A DNA stretch of 64,000 nucleotides from Afipia felis ATCC 53690 (lineage in GTDB: Bacteria; Pseudomonadota; Alphaproteobacteria; Rhizobiales; Xanthobacteraceae): NCBI RefSeq assembly GCF_000314735.2, contig NZ_KB375270.1, positions 868,001 through 932,000 of the forward strand, written 5' to 3'. Positions 61,731 through 64,000 of the stretch are shown in pieces; position 1 is the stretch's first letter, and every line of letters starts with the position of its first letter. The notes below the pieces were generated by a model. The model saw only the letters and a program-made list of their open reading frames with translations. It did no database searches and was not told where the DNA came from. A program made the translations under genes and the position numbers.

Positions 61731-62090
61731 TTAGCGGGCGTTTTTCTTGAGCCACTCCTGCATCTCGGAGATTTCGCGCTGCTGATCGCGAATGACGTCG
61801 CTGGCCCACTTCTTCGTTTGATCGTCTTTCCCGTATTGCAAGACGACCTTGGCCATATCGATCGCGCCCTGGTGATGCGGGATCATCCCGCGGACGAATG
61901 CGACATCCGGATCACTCGCCTGCAGACCCTCCGTCATCGGGCCATGCATGCGCTCGGCCGCTTCCATGTAGGCCTTCGTCGCCGCGGACTGAGTGGCAGG
62001 CTGCGCTTGCATGCCGGCCATCGCGCCGCCCATATGGCCCCGCATCATCTGCTGCATCATGGACATGCAGTTCTGCCGCATGTTCTGCAT
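61731..62090 (-). CDS. DUF305 protein, 5'-truncated
   Basis: A 119-residue frame with the DUF305 core VRGMIPHHQGAIDMAKVVLQ and RDQQREISEMQEWLKKN, a four-helix ferritin-like family often linked to copper. The N-terminal MQNMRQNCMSMMQQMMRGHM is Met-rich, but the export signal usual for this family is missing. An in-frame stop lies seven codons before ATG 62090, and the OpgC gene ends inside this frame. The 5' end was probably lost at the junction with opgC. Confidence 0.75.
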   Translation of the reverse strand: MQNMRQNCMSMMQQMMRGHMGGAMAGMQAQPATQSAATKAYMEAAERMHGPMTEGLQASDPDVAFVRGMIPHHQGAIDMAKVVLQYGKDDQTKKWASDVIRDQQREISEMQEWLKKNAR

Positions 62091-63235
62091 CCTGGCCGGA
62101 TTGAACCATCACCTGACGCCGGCCGATCGATTTCTTTGGACCAACTGCGGTAGTAAGCGACGGCAACCATGATCAAAATCCCGCACGTTCCGACGATGAG
62201 CTCGACGATGACCCCGTCGGAGGTTGTGATCAGAACCAGATGTGCGACGAAGGAAAGAAAGATGCCGACGCAAAACACTTCAAGCGACTGCTGACCACAC
62301 TTGATGAGGGGCCGGAGGAGCGGCCACGTAAGCGCCGGCCAATTGCGAGGAACGAGGTTAACCGCCAGCACCAGTAGCGCCAACAGGTGAACCACACGAT
62401 AGGGAGCAAGATAAGTCTTCTCGTTGGGCACGAAAAGCACCCTGAGTTCAATCGGAACGAGCGGCTGCAAGGCAGGCAGTGAATCTGACAGGGTCACCAA
62501 CAAGGCGAAGACGACGAAAGTCACACTGCCTATCATGGCTATTGGCGACGACGCGATTCGCTGAAGCCGCCGACCGCCACTCAGTGCGAGCCATCCCCCC
62601 AACATGAACAGAAGCTGCCAGGTGAAGGGATCGAAATACCAGTATCCGCGTGGATACGAAGTGAGATTCCACTGGAAGCGACGTGCGACAAAATAAAGTG
62701 CAACAGAACCGAGCATAGTCATGTCCGGCCAGCGCAATAGCAGCCAGAGTGCGAACGGGAAGGCAGACATCAAGACGATGTAGAGAGGGAGAACGTCGAG
62801 GTTCAACGGCTTGAATCGAAGCGTCATAGCTTGGACAAGCGTATCGACAGGATCGTCCATCAGGCCTGCGACGTTGAACTGATCCATGAGATGACCGAGA
62901 TCCCATTGATGGGCGACGTAGTGGATCGTGGCGGTATAGAACAGGAAGAGCAGCATTTGCGCGACATAGAGTTGCCAAGCGCGCTTCCACAGGCGGGTAG
63001 CACCAACAACGAACCCGCGTTTGATCATCATTCGGGAATAGACCAGGGTGGCCGTATAGCCCGAGATGAACACAAAAAGATCGGCGCCGTCGCTGAACCC
63101 GTAATTCCGACTGGTGAACCACGTCAGCAGGCTGTCCGGAACGTGGCCGAGGAAAATCAGCCAATTCGCCAGCCCTCGGAACAGGTCAAGCCGCAGATCA
63201 CGCTGCTTTTCACCCAAATCGGAAAATTTCTGCAT
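62057..63235 (-). CDS. OpgC-domain membrane acyltransferase (second copy) with altered C-terminus
   Basis: A 392-residue paralogue of the protein at 20189-21328: QRDLRLDLFRGLANWLIFLG, NYGFSDGADLFVFISGY, KPLNLDVLPLYIVLM and KCGQQSLEVFCVGIFLSF are shared. About ten membrane helices are kept, so it may be active. After SWSKEIDRPAS the last about 20 residues (GSIRPGCRTCGRTACP) are read from the shifted 5' region of the DUF305 gene, so the native end is missing. ATG 63235 matches the first copy's start; a GTG at 63271 with GAGGAG upstream is an alternative coupled to the DUF411 gene. Confidence 0.85.
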   Translation of the reverse strand: MQKFSDLGEKQRDLRLDLFRGLANWLIFLGHVPDSLLTWFTSRNYGFSDGADLFVFISGYTATLVYSRMMIKRGFVVGATRLWKRAWQLYVAQMLLFLFYTATIHYVAHQWDLGHLMDQFNVAGLMDDPVDTLVQAMTLRFKPLNLDVLPLYIVLMSAFPFALWLLLRWPDMTMLGSVALYFVARRFQWNLTSYPRGYWYFDPFTWQLLFMLGGWLALSGGRRLQRIASSPIAMIGSVTFVVFALLVTLSDSLPALQPLVPIELRVLFVPNEKTYLAPYRVVHLLALLVLAVNLVPRNWPALTWPLLRPLIKCGQQSLEVFCVGIFLSFVAHLVLITTSDGVIVELIVGTCGILIMVAVAYYRSWSKEIDRPASGDGSIRPGCRTCGRTACP

Positions 63236-63274
63236 TGCTTGCCCGGTGCCGTGTGAACCGATGATCACCACCCG

Positions 63275-63766
63275 CTACTCCTCGGCCGCAACCACGCCCT
63301 TGAAACGCATGAACGGCTTGTGGCCCTCCGATCCGAACAGGACCACACTATAAGGCTGCGGATTTGCGGCTTCCATGCCGGGTGATCCAGCCGGCATGCC
63401 CAGCACGGCAAGACCTCTCGCTTTCGGACGCTCGGATAGCAGGCGTCGAATCGCCTGTGCCGGCACGTGGCCTTCCAGCAGATATCCGGCAATCTCCGCC
63501 GTGTGACACGCCGCCAGCTCCGCGGGGACGCCGAGACGGTTCCTGACCAGCGCGAGCTCCGAGGTCTCTTCCACTCGTATCGAGAACCCCGCGTCGCGAA
63601 CATGTTGAACCCAGCCCGAGCAGCATCCACAGTTGGGATCCTTATGCACTGTGATGCTGACTTCGTCCGCAACCGCCGCCGCGGGTGCTCCAACCGCAAT
63701 GGCGAGCATTAGCTTCACAAGTGATCTCCGCGTGATTAAGGGAGCGCCGGGCTTTGCCAGTGTCAT
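63275..63766 (-). CDS. DUF411-family periplasmic metal-binding protein
   Basis: A 163-residue exported protein with an N-terminal TRRSLVKLMLAIAVG (Tat-like) signal and cleavage near AVA-DE. The mature domain has the DUF411 motif VHKDPNCGCCSGWVQHV, then LACHTAEIAGYLLEGHVPA and GLAVLGMPAGSPGME. Members bind Cu and sit in copper clusters. The frame could start upstream, but ATG 63766 gives a clean signal peptide. It lies between the opgC paralogue and a CusA-like permease gene in the same direction. Confidence 0.88.
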   Translation of the reverse strand: MTLAKPGAPLITRRSLVKLMLAIAVGAPAAAVADEVSITVHKDPNCGCCSGWVQHVRDAGFSIRVEETSELALVRNRLGVPAELAACHTAEIAGYLLEGHVPAQAIRRLLSERPKARGLAVLGMPAGSPGMEAANPQPYSVVLFGSEGHKPFMRFKGVVAAEE

Positions 63767-63797
63767 GGTCTGTTCTCTTCGGTCCCGATCATTTGTC

Positions 63798-64000
63798 CTA
63801 TGCAGCTTTCGAAACATCCTGCGTGTCGCCGACCGATGAGGTCCCTGCGGGCACACTGGCATCGCGGGCAAGCCCACGCCCTTTCACCAGGCCGAAAATT
63901 GCCGGGATCACGATGAGCGTGAGCAACGTGGACGAAATCATGCCGCCGATCATCGGCACGGCGATGCGCTGCATGATTTCGGACCCGGTGCCTGTGCTCC
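63798..64000 (-). CDS. CusA/CzcA-type RND metal efflux permease, C-terminal end (cut by window edge)
   Basis: The last 67 residues of a heavy-metal RND permease are visible, from the right edge to TAG at 63798. They read [20 protein letters not shown], then [17 protein letters not shown] and an Ala/Ser-rich tail: the final transmembrane helix of CusA/CzcA proteins. The family exports Cu(I)/Ag(I) or divalent metals with CusB-like adaptors, which would lie beyond the window. It is upstream of the DUF411 gene on the same strand. Confidence 0.88.
   Translation of the reverse strand, partial: STGTGSEIMQRIAVPMIGGMISSTLLTLIVIPAIFGLVKGRGLARDASVPAGTSSVGDTQDVSKAA

Overview
The window looks like chromosome of a high-GC alphaproteobacterium, most likely of the Nitrobacteraceae (Bradyrhizobium, Afipia or Rhodopseudomonas group). 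The reasons are an Aap-type amino-acid ABC transporter, an NDUFS4-like complex I accessory protein, OpgC-type acyltransferases, NodT-type efflux lipoproteins and a double cold-shock-domain protein. This placement is inference from gene content. No rRNA, CRISPR, integrase or intact transposase was seen.

Positions 1-45,700 look like ordinary core genome. A leftward RND efflux operon (outer-membrane lipoprotein, adaptor, permease cut by the window edge) is followed by a cyclopropane fatty acid synthase and cysteine synthase. Next come the aapJQMP transporter, cystathionine beta-lyase and a four-gene lipid A or prenyl-phosphate-sugar modification cluster (LABN protein, GT2, PAP2, ArnT-like GT39). 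A tRNA-Arg(UCU), a TRAP transporter, an NDUFS4-like gene and opgC follow. The largest feature, at 22.1-40.5 kb, is a type I secretion locus: TolC-like channel, ABC exporter with an N-terminal C39-like region, HlyD-type adaptor and a LapG-like cysteine protease. It converges on a 3,860-residue RTX adhesin that carries a Pro-Ala-Ala-Gly candidate LapG site at residues 121-124. This is a Lap-type retained-adhesin system whose release protease is encoded beside it; no LapD-like receptor lies in the window. Small housekeeping genes, a tRNA-Pro(UGG), gloA and a 26-codon membrane peptide complete this half.

From about 45.7 kb to the end the window becomes a metal-resistance and stress accessory region with many signs of rearrangement. 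It holds a Tat-exported multicopper oxidase, a tandem 5' fragment of the same gene, an N-terminally truncated CxxC (HMA) domain fused against the oxidase 3' end, an EF-hand/Met-rich protein, a DUF2938 gene with a likely C-terminal frameshift, and a two-component system. An RcnR/FrmR-type repressor follows, with a P1B ATPase whose usual CPC motif reads Gly-Ala-Cys. A CopB-type CPH ATPase, small membrane proteins, a DUF411 protein and the end of a CusA-like permease make up the rest. An 18-bp exact direct repeat occurs at 45,711 and 52,449.

Inside this accessory region lies a compact translationally coupled operon: beta-CASP/MBL nuclease, AMP-phosphorylase-type enzyme, PRPP-synthetase-like enzyme. 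It looks like a dedicated route from RNA or nucleoside monophosphates to phosphoribose compounds. This operon, the Lap-type adhesin locus with a two-hairpin leader before its tolC gene, and the non-CPx ATPase with its RcnR-like regulator are the most interesting items. Starts were chosen from signal peptides, Shine-Dalgarno sequences and gene overlaps. All family calls are from reading the protein sequences, without database searches.
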